NCBI GenBank assembly: GCA_033782935.1
Contig: JAWQEG010000412.1
Coordinates: 733,501-797,500, forward strand
Reading direction: 5' to 3'
Length of the DNA stretch: 64,000 nt
From: Petrolisthes cinctipes
Lineage: Eukaryota > Arthropoda > Malacostraca > Decapoda > Porcellanidae
Positions 1 through 13,180 of the stretch are shown one piece after another; the first letter of the stretch is position 1, and every line of letters starts with the position of its first letter. A program made the translations under genes and the position numbers. The notes under the pieces are model-generated. The model did not search any database, was not told the DNA's origin, and worked only from the letters and a program-made list of their open reading frames with translations.

Positions 1-114
1 ATATCGAATTTTCGGGTGTTTTGAGACTGAATTTGAGATATCGACTTTTTGGCACCTAAAAGATCGATTTTTAGCATGTTTTTAGACTATATTTTGAAAA
101 TATTATAGCACTGA
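1..114 (+). repeat. Partial S1 short monomer at the left window edge
   Basis: The window opens inside a monomer at atatcgaattttcggg and continues through gatatcgactttttggcacc to the gtaggc of the next monomer at 115. It has the short-monomer junction, so it is an S1 copy missing its first 34 bases or so. It shows that the array extends beyond the window. Confidence 0.9.
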
Positions 115-3100
115 GTAGGCATGTACAGATTGCTTCTGGGACCCCAAAATATTGAATTTTCGGGTGTTTTGAGCCTGAATTTGAGATATAAACGGATACA
201 GAAGATACATGCACATATTGACTTTGGGCACCAAAAATATCGATTTTCAGCATGTTTTGGGACTGAATTTTGAAAATGCTCTCACACGGAGTAGGCATGT
301 ACAGATCGCTTCTGGGACCCCAAAATATCGAATTTTCGGGTGTTTAGGGCCAGAATTTGAGATATAAACGGGTACTGAAGATGCATGCACATATCGACTT
401 TTGGGCACCTAAAAGATCGATTTTCAGTATGTTTTTGGCCTGTATTTTGAAAATACTCTAACACGGAGTAGGCATGTACAGATACCTTCTGGGACCTCTA
501 AATATCGAATTTTCGGGTGTTTTGGGACTGAATTTGAGATATCGATTTTTTGGCACCTAAAATGTCGATTTTTAGCATGTTTTTAGCCTATATTTGGAAA
601 ATATTCTAGCACTGTGTAGGCATGTACAGATTGCTTCTGGGACCCCAAAATATTGAATTTTCGGGTGTTTTGAGCCTGAATTTGAGATATAAACGGGTAC
701 AGAAGATACATGCACATATTGACTTTGGGCATCTAAATTATCGATTTTCAGCATGTTTTGGGCCTGTATTTTGAAAATACTCTAACACTGAGTAGGCATG
801 TACAGATTGCTTCTGGGACCTCAAAATATTGAATTTTCGGGTGTTTTGAGCCAGAATTTGAGATATAAACGGGTACAGAAGATGCATGCACATATCGACT
901 TTTGGGCACCTAAAAGATCGATTTTCAGTATGTTTTTGGCCTGTATTTCGAAAATACTCTAACACGGAGTAGGCATGTACAGATACCTTCTGGGACCTCT
1001 AAATATCGAATTTTCGGGTGTTTTCGGACTGAATTTGAGATATCGATTTTTTGGCACCTAAAATATCGATTTTCAGCATGTTTTTAGCCTATATTTTGAA
1101 AATATTCTAGCACTGTGTAGGCATGTACAGATTGCTTCTGGGACCCCAAAATATTGAATTTTCGGGTGTTTTGAGCCTGAATTTGAGATATAAACGGGTA
1201 CAGAAGATACATGCACATATTGACTTTGGGCATCTAAAATATCGATTTTCAGCATGTTTTGGGCCTGTATTTTGAAAATACTCTAACACTGAGTAGGCAT
1301 GTACAGATTGCTTCTGGGACCCAAAAATATTGAATTTTCGGGTGTTTTTAGCCTGAATTTGAGATATAAACGGGTACTGAAGATACATGCACATATGGAC
1401 TTTTGTGCACCTAAAAGATCGATTTTCAGTATGTTTTTGGCCTGTATTTTGAAAATACTCTAACACGGAGTAGGTATGTACAGATCGCTTCTGGGACCCC
1501 TAAATATCGAATTTTCGGGTGTTTTGGGACTGAATTTGAGATATCGACTTTTTGGCACCTAAAAGATCGATTTTTAGCATGTTTTTAGCCTATATTTTGA
1601 AAATATTATAGCACTGAGTAGGCATGTACAGATTGCTTCTGGGACCCCAAAATATTGAATTTTCGGGTGTTTTGAGCCTGAATTTGAGATATAAACGGAT
1701 ACAGAAGATACATGCACATATTGACTTTGGGCACCAAAAATATCGTTTTTCAGCATGTTTTGGGACTGAATTTTGAAAATACTCTCACACGGAGTAGGCA
1801 TGTACAGATCGCTTCTGGGACCCCAAAATATCGAATTTTCGGGTGTTTAGGGCCAGAATTTGAGATATAAACGGGTACTGAAGATGCATGCACATATCGA
1901 CTTTTGTGCACCTAAAAGATCGATTTTCAGTATGTTTTTGGCCTGTATTTTGAAAATACTCTAACACGGAGTAGGCATGTACAGATACCTTCTGGGACCT
2001 CTAAATATCGAATTTTCGGGTGTTTTGGGACTGAATTTGAGATATCGATTTTTTGGCACCTAAAATGTCGATTTTTAGCATGTTTTTAGCCTATATTTGG
2101 AAAATATTCTAGCACTGTGTAGGCATGTACAGATTGCTTCTGGGACCCCAAAATATTGAATTTTCGGGTGTTTTGAGCCTGAATTTGAGATATAAACGGG
2201 TACAGAAGATACATGCACATATTGACTTTGGGCATCTAAATTATCGATTTTCAGCATGTTTTGGGCCTGTATTTTGAAAATACTCTAACACTGAGTAGGC
2301 ATGTACAGATTGCTTCTGGGACCCCAAAATATTGAATTTTCGGGTGTTTTGAGCCAGAATTTGAGATATAAACGGGTACTGAAGATGCATGCACATATCG
2401 ACTTTTGTGCACCTAAAAGATCGATTTTCAGTATGTTTTGAGCATGTATTTTGAAAATACTCTAACACGGAGTAGGCATGTACAGATCGCTTCTGGGACC
2501 CCTAAATATCGAATTTTCGGGTGTTTTGGGACTGAATTTGAGATATCGACTTTTTGGCACCTAAAAGATCGATTTTTAGCATGTTTTTAGCCTATATTTT
2601 GAAAATATTCTAGCACTGAGTAGGCATGTACAGATTGCTTCTGGGACCCCAAAATATTGAATTTTCGGGTGTTTTGAGCCTGAATTTGAGATATAAACGG
2701 TTACAGAAGATACATGCACATATTGACTTTGGGCACCAAAAATATCGATTTTCAGCATGTTTTGGGCCTGAATTTTGAAAATACTCTAACACGGAGTAGG
2801 CATGTACAGATCGCTTCTGGGACCCCAAAATATCGAATTTTCGGGTGTTTAGGGCCAGAATTTGAGATATAAACGGGTACAGAAGATGCATGCACATATC
2901 GACTTTTGGGCACCTAAAAGATCGATTTTCAGTATGTTTTTGGCCTGTATTTTGAAAATACTCTAACACGGAGTAGGCATGTACAGATACCTTCTGGGAC
3001 CTCTAAATATCGAATTTTCGGGTGTTTTGGGACTGAATTTGAGATATCGATTTTTTGGCACCTAAAATGTCGATTTTTAGCATGTTTTTAGCCTATATTT

Positions 3101-6100
3101 TGAAAATATTCTAGCAATGTGTAGGCATGTACAGATTGCTTCTGGGACCCCAAAATATTGAATTTTCGGGTGTTTTGAGCCTGAATTTGAGATATAAACG
3201 GGTACAGAAGATACATGCACATATTGACTTTGGGCATCTAAAATATCGACTTTCAGCATGTTTTGGGCCTGTATTTTGAAAATACTCTAACACGGAGTAG
3301 GCATGTACAGATTGCTTCTGGGACCCCAAAATATTGAATTTTCGGGTGTTTTGAGCCTGAATTTGAGATATAAACGGGTACTGAAGATGCATGCACATAT
3401 CGACTTTTGTGCACCTAAAAGATCGATTTTCAGTATGTTTTGAGCATGTATTTTGAAAATACTCTCACACGGAGTAGGCATGTACAGATCGCTTCTGGGA
3501 CCCCTAAATATCGAATTTTCGGGTGTTTTGGGACTGAATTTGAGATATCGACTTTTTGGCACCTAAAAGATCGATTTTTAGCATGTTTCTAGCCTATATT
3601 TTGAAAATATTCTAGCACTAAGTAGGCATGTACAGATTGCTTCTGGGACCCCAAAATATTGAATTTTCGGTTGTTTTGAGCCTGAATTTGAGATATAAAC
3701 GGGTACAGAAGATACATGCACATATTGACTTTTGGGCACCTAAAAGATCGATTTTCAGCATGTTTTGGGCCTAAATTTTGAAAATACTCTAACACGGAGT
3801 AGGCATGTACAGATCGCTTCTGGGACCCCAAAATATCGAATTTTCGGGTATTTAGGGCCAGAATTTGAGATATAAACGGGTACAGAAGATGCATGCACAT
3901 ATCGACTTTTGGGCACCTAAAAGATCGATTTTCAGTATGTTTTTGGCCTGTATTTTGAAAATACTCTAACACGGAGTAGGCATGTACAGATACCTTCTGG
4001 GACCTCTAAATATCGAATTTTCGGGTGTTTTGGGACTGAATTTGAGATATCGATTTTTTGGCACCTAAAATGTCGATTTTTAGCATGTTTTTAGCCTATA
4101 TTTTGAAAATATTCTAGCACTGTGTAGACATGTACAGATTGCTTCTGGGACCCCAAAATATTGAATTTTCGGGTGTTTTGAGCCTGAATTTGAGATATAA
4201 ACGGGTACAGAAGATACATGCACATATTGACTTTGGGCATCTAAAATATCGATTTTCAGCATGTTTTGGGCCTGTATTTTGAAAATACTCTAACACTGAG
4301 TAGGCATGTACAGATTGCTTCTGGGACCCCAAAATATTGAATTTTCGGGTGTTTTGAGCCTGAATTTGAGATATAAACGGGTACTGAAGATGCATGCACA
4401 TATCGACTTTTGTGCACCTAAAAGATCGATTTTCAGTATGTTTTGAGCATGTATTTTGAAAATACTCTAACACGGAGTAGGCATGTACAGACCGCTTCTG
4501 GAACCCCTAAATATTGAATTTTCGGGTGTTTTGGGACTGAATTTGAGATATCGACTTTTTGGCACCTAAATGATCGATTTTTAGCATATTTTTAGCCTAT
4601 ATTTTAAAATTATTCTAGCACTGAGTAGGCATGTACAGATTGCTTCTGGGACCCCAAAATATTGAATTTTCGGGTGTTTTGAGCCTGAATTTGAGATATA
4701 AACGGGTACAGAAGATACATGCACATATTGACTTTGGGCACCAAAAATATCGATTTTCAGCATGTTTTGGGCCTGAATTTTGAAAATACTCTAACACGGA
4801 GTAGGCATGTACAGATCGCTTCTTGGACCCTAAAATATCGAATTTTCGGGTGTTTAGGGCCAGAATTTGAGATATAAACGGGTACAGAAGATGCATGCAC
4901 ATATCGACTTTTGGGCACCTAAAAGATCGATTTTCAGTATGTTTTTGGCCTGTATTTTGAAAATACTCTAACACGGAGTAGGCATGTACAGATACCTTCT
5001 GGGACCTCTAAATAGCGAATTTTCGGGTGTTTTGGGACTGAATTTGAGATATCGATTTTTTGGCACCTAAAATGTCGATTTTTAGCATGTTTTTAGCCTA
5101 TATTTGGAAAATATTCTAGCACTGTGTAGGCATGTACAGATTGCTTCTGGGACCCCAAAATATTGAATTTTCGGGTGTTTTGAGCCTGAATTTGAGATAT
5201 AAACGGGTACAGAAGATACATGCACATATTGACTTTGGGCATCTAAATTATCGATTTTCAGCATGTTTTGGGCCTGTATTTTGAAAATACTCTAACACTG
5301 AGTAGGCATGTACAGATTGCTTCTAGGACCCCAAAATATTGAATTTTCGGGTGTTTTGAGCCAGAATTTGAGATATTAACGGGTACTGAAGATGCATGCA
5401 CATATCGACTTTTGTGCACCTAAAAGATCGATTTTCAGTATGTTTTGAGCATGTATTTTGAAAATACTCTAACACGGAGTAGGCATGTACAGATCGCTTC
5501 TGGGACCCCTAAATATCGAATTTTCGGGTGTTTTGGGACTGAATTTGAGATATCGACTTTTTGGCACCTAAAAGATCGATTTTTAGCATGTTTTTAGCCT
5601 ATATTTTGAAAATATTCTAGCACTGAGTAGGCATGTACAGATTGCTTCTGGGACCCCAAAATATTGAATTTTCGGGTGTTTTGAGCCTGAATTTGAGATT
5701 TAAACGGGTACAGAAGATACATGCACATATTGACTTTGGGCACTAAAAATATCGATTTTCAGCATGTTTTGGGCCTGAATTTTGAAAATACTCTAACACG
5801 GAGTAGGCATGTACAGATCGCTTCTGGGACCCCAAAATATCGAATTTTCGGGTGTTTAGGGCCAGAATTTGAGATATAAACGGGTACAGAAGATGCATAC
5901 ACATATCGACTTTTGGGCACCTAAAAGATCGATTTTCAGTATGTTTTTGGCCTGTATTTTGAAAATACTCTAACACGGAGTAGGCATGTACAGATACCTT
6001 CTGGGACCTCTAAATATCGAATTTTCGGGTGTTTTGGGACTGAATTTGAGAAATCGATTTTTTGGCACCTAAAATGTCGATTTTTAGCATGTTTTTAGCC

Positions 6101-6628
6101 TATATTTGGAAAATATTCTAGCACTGTGTAGGCATGTACAGATTGCTTCTGGGACCCCAAAATATTGAATTTTCGGGTGTTTTGAGCCTGAATTTGAGAT
6201 ATAAACGGGTACAGAAGATACATGCACATATTGACTTTGGGCATCTAAATTATCGATTTTCAGCATGTTTTGGGCCTGTATTTTGAAAATACTCTAACAC
6301 TGAGTAGGCATGTACAGATTGCTTCTGGGACCCCAAAATATTGAATTTTCGGGTGTTTTGAGCCAGAATTTGAGATATTAACGGGTACTGAAGATGCATG
6401 CACATATCGACTTTTGTGCACCTAAAAGATCGATTTTCAGTATGTTTTGAGCATGTATTTTGAAAATACTCTAACACGGAGTAGGCATGTACAGATCGCT
6501 TCTGGGACCCCTAAATATCGAATTTTCGGGTGTTTTGGGACTGAATTTGAGATATCGACTTTTTGGCACCTAAAAGATCGATTTTTAGCATGTTTTTAGC
6601 CTATATTTTGAAAATATTCTAGCACTGA
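115..6628 (+). repeat. Run of 13 consecutive 501-bp trimers
   Basis: First-long-monomer starts fall at 501-bp steps, apart from two units around 3121-4123 that together are 1,003 bp. Units led by F-like monomers (gggcaccaaaaatat) and D-like monomers (gggcatctaaa) are mixed. The first 1-1.5 kb recurs 1,503 bp downstream with few differences: for example the D unit at 616 and that at 2119 share the variant gggcatctaaattatcg. Confidence 0.85.
5126..6127 (+). repeat. 1,002-bp hexameric HOR, copy 1
   Basis: Monomer order is D, C', S1, F, C, S1. Copy-specific variants are catctaaattatcg in D, gatattaacgggtactg in C', gatttaaacgggtacag and gggcactaaaaatat in F. The same variants recur in copies starting at 6128, 8310 and 9312, so the four derive from one hexamer. 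Copy 1 also has gatgcatacacatatcg in C, shared with 8,310-9,311. Confidence 0.85.
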
Positions 6629-6804
6629 GTAGGCATGTACAGATTGCTTCTGGGACCCCAAAATATTGAATTTTCGGGTGTTTTGAGCCTGAATTTGAGA
6701 TTTAAACGGGTACAGAAGATACATGCACATATTGACTTTGGGCACTAAAAATATCGATTTTCAGCATGTTTTGGGCCTGAATTTTGAAAATACTCTAACA
6801 CGGA
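6128..6804 (+). repeat. 1,002-bp hexameric HOR, copy 2 (incomplete)
   Basis: Contains D, C', S1 and F with the diagnostic variants gatattaacggg and gatttaaacggg. It then leaves the hexamer: the expected C monomer is replaced by a chimeric C'/F monomer at 6,805. Confidence 0.8.
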
Positions 6805-6981
6805 GTAGGCATGTACAGATTGCTTCTGGGACCCCAAAATATTGAATTTTCGGGTGTTTTGAGCCTGAATTTGAGATATAAACGGGTACTGAAGATGCAT
6901 GCACATATCGACTTATGTGCACCAAAAATATCGATTTTCAGCATGTTTTGGGCCTGAATTTTGAAAATACTCTAACACGGA

Positions 6982-7158
6982 GTAGGCATGTACAGATCGC
7001 TTCTGGGACCCCAAAATATCGAATTTTCGGGTGTTTAGGGCCAGAATTTGAGATATAAACGGGTACAGAAGATGCATGCACATATCGACTTTTGGGCACC
7101 TAAAAGATCGATTTTCAGTATGTTTTTGGCCTGTATTTTGAAAATACTCTAACACGGA
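6982..7158 (+). repeat. Reference long monomer, type C (177 bp)
   Basis: Type C has CpG at the diagnostic sites (gatcgctt, atatcgaa, atatcgac). It also has the distinctive gtgtttagggccagaattt in the first half, agatgcatgcacat, gggcacctaaaagatcg, and cagtatgtttttggcctg in the second half. It is the third monomer of the standard trimer, after F. Confidence 0.9.
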
Positions 7159-7306
7159 GTAGGAATGTACAGATACCTTCTGGGTCCTCTAAATATCGAA
7201 TTTTCGGGTGGTATGGGACTGAATTTGAGATATCGAATTTTTGGCACCTATAATATCGATTTTTAGCATGTTTTTAGCCTGTATTTTGAAAATACTCTAA
7301 CACTGA

Positions 7307-7808
7307 GTAGGCATGTACAGATTGCTTCTGGGACCCCAAAATATTGAATTTTCCGGTGTTTTGAGCCTGAATTTGAGATATAAACGGGTACTGAAGATGC
7401 ATGCACATATCGACTTTTGTGCACCAAAAATATCGATTTTCAGCATGTTTTGGGCCTGAATTTTGAAAATACTCTAACACGGAGTAGGCATCTACAGATC
7501 GCTTCTGGGACCCCAAAATATCGAATTTTCGGGTGTTTAGGGCCAGAATTTGAGATATAAACGGGTACAGAAGATGCATGCACATATCGACTTTTGGGCA
7601 CCTAAAAGATCGATTTTCAGTATGTTTTTCGCCTGTATTTTGAAAATACTCTAACACGGAGTAGGAATGTACAGATACCTTCTGGGACCTCTAAATATCG
7701 AATTTTCGGGTGGTATGGGACTGAATTTGAGATATCGAATTTTTGGCACCTATAATATCGATTTTTAGCATGTTTTTAGCCTATATTTTGAAAATATTCT
7801 AGCACTGT
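7307..7808 (+). repeat. 502-bp variant unit with chimeric long monomer, copy 1
   Basis: Contains a chimeric C'/F long monomer (177 bp, with the rare attttccggtg), a C monomer (with gtaggcatctacag at its start and tttttcgcctg), and an S1 monomer (gtaggaatg, gggtggtatggg). The same block with all these rare variants recurs 3,007 bp downstream. Confidence 0.85.
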
Positions 7809-8309
7809 TTAGGCATGTACAGATTGCTTCTGGGACCCCAAAATATTGAATTTTCGGGTGTTTTGAGCCTGAATTTGAGATATAAACGGGTACAGAAGAT
7901 ACATGCACATATTGACTTTGGGCATCTAAAATATCGATTTTCAGCATGTTTTGGGCCTGTATTTTGAAAATACTCTAACACTGAGTAGGCATGTACAGAT
8001 TGCTTCTGGGACCCCAAAATATTGAATTTTCGGGTGTTTTGAGCCTGAATTTGAGATATAAACGGGTACTGAAGATGCATGCACATATCGACTTTTGTGC
8101 ACCTAAAAGATCGATTTTCAGTATGTTTTTGGCCTGTATTTTGAAAATACTCTAACACGGAGTAGGCATGTACAGATACCTTATGGGACCTCTAAATAGC
8201 GAATTTTCGGGTGTTTTGGGACTGAATTTGAGATATCGATTTTTTGGCACCTAAAATGTCGATTTTTAGCATGTTTTTAGCCTATATTTGGAAAATATTC
8301 TAGCACTGT

Positions 8310-9311
8310 GTAGGCATGTACAGATTGCTTCTGGGACCCCAAAATATTGAATTTTCGGGTGTTTTGAGCCTGAATTTGAGATATAAACGGGTACAGAAGA
8401 TACATGCACATATTGACTTTGGGCATCTAAATTATCGATTTTCAGCATGTTTTGGGCCTGTATTTTGAAAATACTCTAACACTGAGTAGGCATGTACAGA
8501 TTGCTTCTGGGACCCCAAAATATTGAATTTTCGGGTGTTTTGAGCCAGAATTTGAGATATTAACGGGTACTGAAGATGCATGCACATATCGACTTTTGTG
8601 CACCTAAAAGATCGATTTTCAGTATGTTTTGAGCATGTATTTTGAAAATACTCTAACACGGAGTAGGCATGTACAGATCGCTTCTGGGACCCCTAAATAT
8701 CGAATTTTCGGGTGTTTTGGGACTGAATTTGAGATATCGACTTTTTGGCACCTAAAAGATCGATTTTTAGCATGTTTTTAGCCTATATTTTGAAAATATT
8801 CTAGCACTGAGTAGGCATGTACAGATTGCTTCTGGGACCCCAAAATATTGAATTTTCGGGTGTTTTGAGCCTGAATTTGAGATTTAAACGGGTACAGAAG
8901 ATACATGCACATATTGACTTTGGGCACTAAAAATATCGATTTTCAGCATGTTTTGGGCCTGAATTTTGAAAATACTCTAACACGGAGTAGGCATGTACAG
9001 ATCGCTTCTGGGACCCCAAAATATCGAATTTTCGGGTGTTTAGGGCCAGAATTTGAGATATAAACGGGTACAGAAGATGCATACACATATCGACTTTTGG
9101 GCACCTAAAAGATCGATTTTCAGTATGTTTTTGGCCTGTATTTTGAAAATACTCTAACACGGAGTAGGCATGTACAGATACCTTCTGGGACCTCTAAATA
9201 TCGAATTTTCGGGTGTTTTGGGACTGAATTTGAGATATCGATTTTTTGGCACCTAAAATGTCGATTTTTAGCATGTTTTTAGCCTATATTTGGAAAATAT
9301 TCTAGCACTGT
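8310..9311 (+). repeat. 1,002-bp hexameric HOR, copy 3
   Basis: Same order and variants as the copy at 5126, including gatattaacggg, gatttaaacggg, gggcactaaaaatat and gatgcatacacatatcg. It is 3,184 bp downstream of copy 1. Confidence 0.85.
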
Positions 9312-10313
9312 GTAGGCATGTACAGATTGCTTCTGGGACCCCAAAATATTGAATTTTCGGGTGTTTTGAGCCTGAATTTGAGATATAAACGGGTACAGAA
9401 GATACATGCACATATTGACTTTGGGCATCTAAATTATCGATTTTCAGCATGTTTTGGGCCTGTATTTTGAAAATACTCTAACACTGAGTAGGCATGTACA
9501 GATTGCTTCTGGGACCCCAAAATATTGAATTTTCGGGTGTTTTGAGCCAGAATTTGAGATATTAACGGGTACTGAAGATGCATGCACATATCGACTTTTG
9601 TGCACCTAAAAGATCGATTTTCAGTATGTTTTGAGCATGTATTTTGAAAATACTCTAACACGGAGTAGGCATGTACAGATCGCTTCTGGGACCCCTAAAT
9701 ATCGAATTTTCGGGTGTTTTGGGACTGAATTTGAGATATCGACTTTTTGGCACCTAAAAGATCGATTTTTAGCATGTTTTTAGCCTATATTTTGAAAATA
9801 TTCTAGCACTGAGTAGGCATGTAAAGATTGCTTCTGGGACCCCAAAATATTGAATTTTCGGGTGTTTTGAGCCTGAATTTGAGATTTAAACGGGTACTGA
9901 AGATACATGCACATATTGACTTTGGGCACTAAAAATATCGATTTTCAGCATGTTTTGGGCCTGAATTTTGAAAATACTCTAACACGGAGTAGGCATGTAC
10001 AGATCGCTTCTGGGACCCCAAAATATCGAATTTTCGGGTGTTTAGGGCCAGAATTTGAGATATAAACGGGTACAGAAGATGCATGCACATATCGACTTTT
10101 GGGCACCTAAAAGATCGATTTTCAGTATGTTTTTGGCCTGTATTTTGAAAATACTCTAACACGGAGTAGGAATGTACAGATACCTTCTGGGACCTCTAAA
10201 TATCGAATTTTCGGGTGGTATGGGACTGAATTTGAGATATCGAATTTTTGGCACCTATAATATCGATTTTTAGCATGTTTTTAGCCTGTATTTTGAAAAT
10301 ACTCTAACACTGA
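9312..10313 (+). repeat. 1,002-bp hexameric HOR, copy 4
   Basis: Tandem to copy 3. It carries gatattaacggg, gatttaaacggg and gggcactaaaaatat, but its C monomer has gatgcatgcacat. Its last short monomer is a variant (gtaggaatg, gggtggtatggg) that is also seen at 7,159 and 7,661. Confidence 0.85.
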
Positions 10314-10815
10314 GTAGGCATGTACAGATTGCTTCTGGGACCCCAAAATATTGAATTTTCCGGTGTTTTGAGCCTGAATTTGAGATATAAACGGGTACTG
10401 AAGATGCATGCACATATCGACTTTTGTGCACCAAAAATATCGATTTTCAGCATGTTTTGGGCCTGAATTTTGAAAATACTCTAACACGGAGTAGGCATCT
10501 ACAGATCGCTTCTGGGACCCCAAAATATCGAATTTTCGGGTGTTTAGGGCCAGAATTTGAGATATAAACGGGTACAGAAGATGCATGCACATATCGACTT
10601 TTGGGCACCTAAAAGATCGATTTTCAGTATGTTTTTCGCCTGTATTTTGAAAATACTCTAACACGGAGTAGGAATGTACAGATACCTTCTGGGACCTCTA
10701 AATATCGAATTTTCGGGTGGTATGGGACTGAATTTGAGATATCGAATTTTTGGCACCTATAATATCGATTTTTAGCATGTTTTTAGCCTATATTTTGAAA
10801 ATATTCTAGCACTGT
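10314..10815 (+). repeat. 502-bp variant unit with chimeric long monomer, copy 2
   Basis: Near-identical copy of 7,307-7,808 at an offset of 3,007 bp. It shares attttccggtg, gtaggcatctacag, tttttcgcctg, gtaggaatg and gggtggtatggg. The offset is one base more than six 501-bp units because both long monomers in the block are 177 bp. Confidence 0.85.
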
Positions 10816-11493
10816 GTAGGCATGTACAGATTGCTTCTGGGACCCCAAAATATTGAATTTTCGGGTATTTTGAGCCTGAATTTGAGATATAAACGGGTAC
10901 AGAAGATACATGCACATATTGACTTTGGGCATCTAAAATATCGATTTTCAGCATGCTTTGGGCCTGTATTTTGAAAATACTCTAACACTGAGTAGGCATG
11001 TACAGATTGCTTCTGGGACCCCAAAATATTGAATTTTCGGGTGTTTTGAGCCTGAATTTGAGATATAAACGGGTACTGAAGATGCATGCACATATCGACT
11101 TTTGTGCACCAAAAATATCGATTTTCAGCATGTTTTAGGCCTGAATTTTGAAAATACTCTAACACGGAGTAGGCATGTACAGATCGCTTCTGGGACCCCA
11201 AAATATTGAATTTTCGGGTGTTTTGAGCCTGAATTTGAGATATAAACGGGTACTGAAGATGCATGCACATATCGACTTTTGTGCACCTAAAAGATCGATT
11301 TTCAGTATGTTTTGAGCATGTATTTTGAAATTACTCTAACACGGAGTAGGCATGTACAGATCGCTTCTGGGACCCCTAAATATCGAATTTTCGGGTGTTT
11401 TGGGACTGAATTTGAGATATCGACTTTTTGGCACCTAAAAGATCGATTTTTAGCATGTTTTTAGCCTATATTTTGAAAATATTCTAGCACTGA
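10816..11493 (+). repeat. 678-bp tetrameric unit (three long + one short)
   Basis: A D monomer, a chimeric long monomer (C' front with F rear, gtgcaccaaaaatatcg), a C' monomer and S1. The unit is one 177-bp long monomer longer than the standard trimer. A second unit of the same length follows directly. Confidence 0.8.
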
Positions 11494-12171
11494 GTAGGCA
11501 TGTACAGATTGCTTCTGGGACCCCAAAATATTGAATTTTCGGTTGTTTTGAGCCTGAATTTGAGATATAAACGGGTACAGAAGATACATGCACATATTGA
11601 CTTTGGGTACCAAAAATATCGATTTTCAGCATGTTTTGGGCCTGAATTTTGAAAATACTCTAACACGGAGTAGGCATGTACAGATCGCTTCTGGGACCCC
11701 AAAATATCGAATTTTCGGGTGTTTTGAGCCTGAATTTGAGATATAAACGGATACTGAAGATGCATGCACATATCGACTTTTGTGCACCTAAAAGATCGAT
11801 TTTCAGCATGTTTTGGGCCTGAATTTTGAAAATACTCTAACACGGAGTAGGCATGTACAGATCGCTTCTGGGACCCCAAAATATCGAATTTTAGGGTGTT
11901 TAGGGCCAGAATTTGAGATATAAACGGGTACAGAAGATGCATGCACATATCGACTTTTGGGCACCTAAAAGATCGATTTTCAGTATGTTTTTGGCCTGTA
12001 TTTTGAAAATACTCTAACACGGAGTAGGCATGTACAGATACCTTCTGGGACCTCTAAATATCGAATTTTCGGGTGTTTTGGGACTGAATTTGAGATATCG
12101 ATTTTTTGGCACCTAAAATGTCGATTTTTAGCATGTTTTTAGCCTATATTTTGAAAATATTCTAGCACTGT
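11494..12171 (+). repeat. 678-bp tetrameric unit, second copy by length
   Basis: F, a chimeric long monomer (cacctaaaagatcg followed by cagcatgttttgggcctg), C and S1. It has the same length and monomer count as the preceding unit but different subtypes, so it is not a simple copy of it. Confidence 0.75.
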
Positions 12172-13160
12172 GTTGGCATGTACAGATTGCTTCTGGGACC
12201 CCAAAATATTGAATTTTCGGGTGTTTTGAGCCTGAATTTGAGATATAAACGGGTACAGAAGATACATGCACATATTGACTTTGGGCATCTAAAATATCGA
12301 TTTTCAGCATGTTTTGGGCCTGTATTTTGAAAATACTCTAACTCTGAGTAGGCATGTACAGATTGCTTCTTGGACCCCAAAATATTGAATTTTCGGGTGT
12401 TTTGAGCCTGAATTTGAGATAGAAACGGGTACAGAAGATACATGCACTTATTGACTTTGGGCACCAAAAATATCGATTTTCAGCATGTTTTGGGCCTGAA
12501 TTTTGTAAATACTCTAACATGGAGTAGGCATGTACAGATCGCTTCTGGGACCCCAAAATATCGAATATTCGGGTGTTTAGGGCCAGAATTTGAGATATAA
12601 ACGGGTACAGAAGATGCATGCACATATCGACTTTTGGGCACCTAAAAGATCGATTTTCAGTATGTTTTTGGTTTGTATTTTGAAAATACTCTAACACGGA
12701 GTAGGCATGTACAGATACCTTCTGGGACCTCTAAATATCGAATTTTCGGGTGTTATGGGACTGAATTTAAGATATCGATTTTTTGGCACCTATAATATCG
12801 ATTTTTAGCATGTTTTTAGCCTATATTTTGAAAATATTCTAGCACTGTGTAGGCATGTACAGATTGCTTCTGGGACCCCAAAATATTGAATTTTCGGGTG
12901 TTTTGAGCCTGAATTTGAGATATAAACGGGTACTGAAGATGCATGCACATATCGACTTTTGTGCACCTAAAAGATCGATTTTCAGTATGTTTTGAGCATG
13001 TTTTTTGAAAATACTCTAACACGGAGTAGAAATGTACAGATCGCTTCTGGGGCCCCTAAATATCGAATTTTCTGGTTTTTTAGGACTGAATTTGAGATAT
13101 CGACTTTTTGGCACCTAAAAGATCGATTTTTAGCATGTTTTTAGCCTATATTTTGAAAAT

Positions 13161-13180
13161 ATTCTAGCACTGTACAGATT
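13161..13180 (+). other. 10-bp deletion at a monomer junction
   Basis: The text reads attctagcactgtacagatt where the consensus has gcactgagtaggcatgtac. The 10 bases gagtaggcat are missing, so the start motif of this monomer is lost. The identical junction occurs at about 47,247. Confidence 0.9.
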
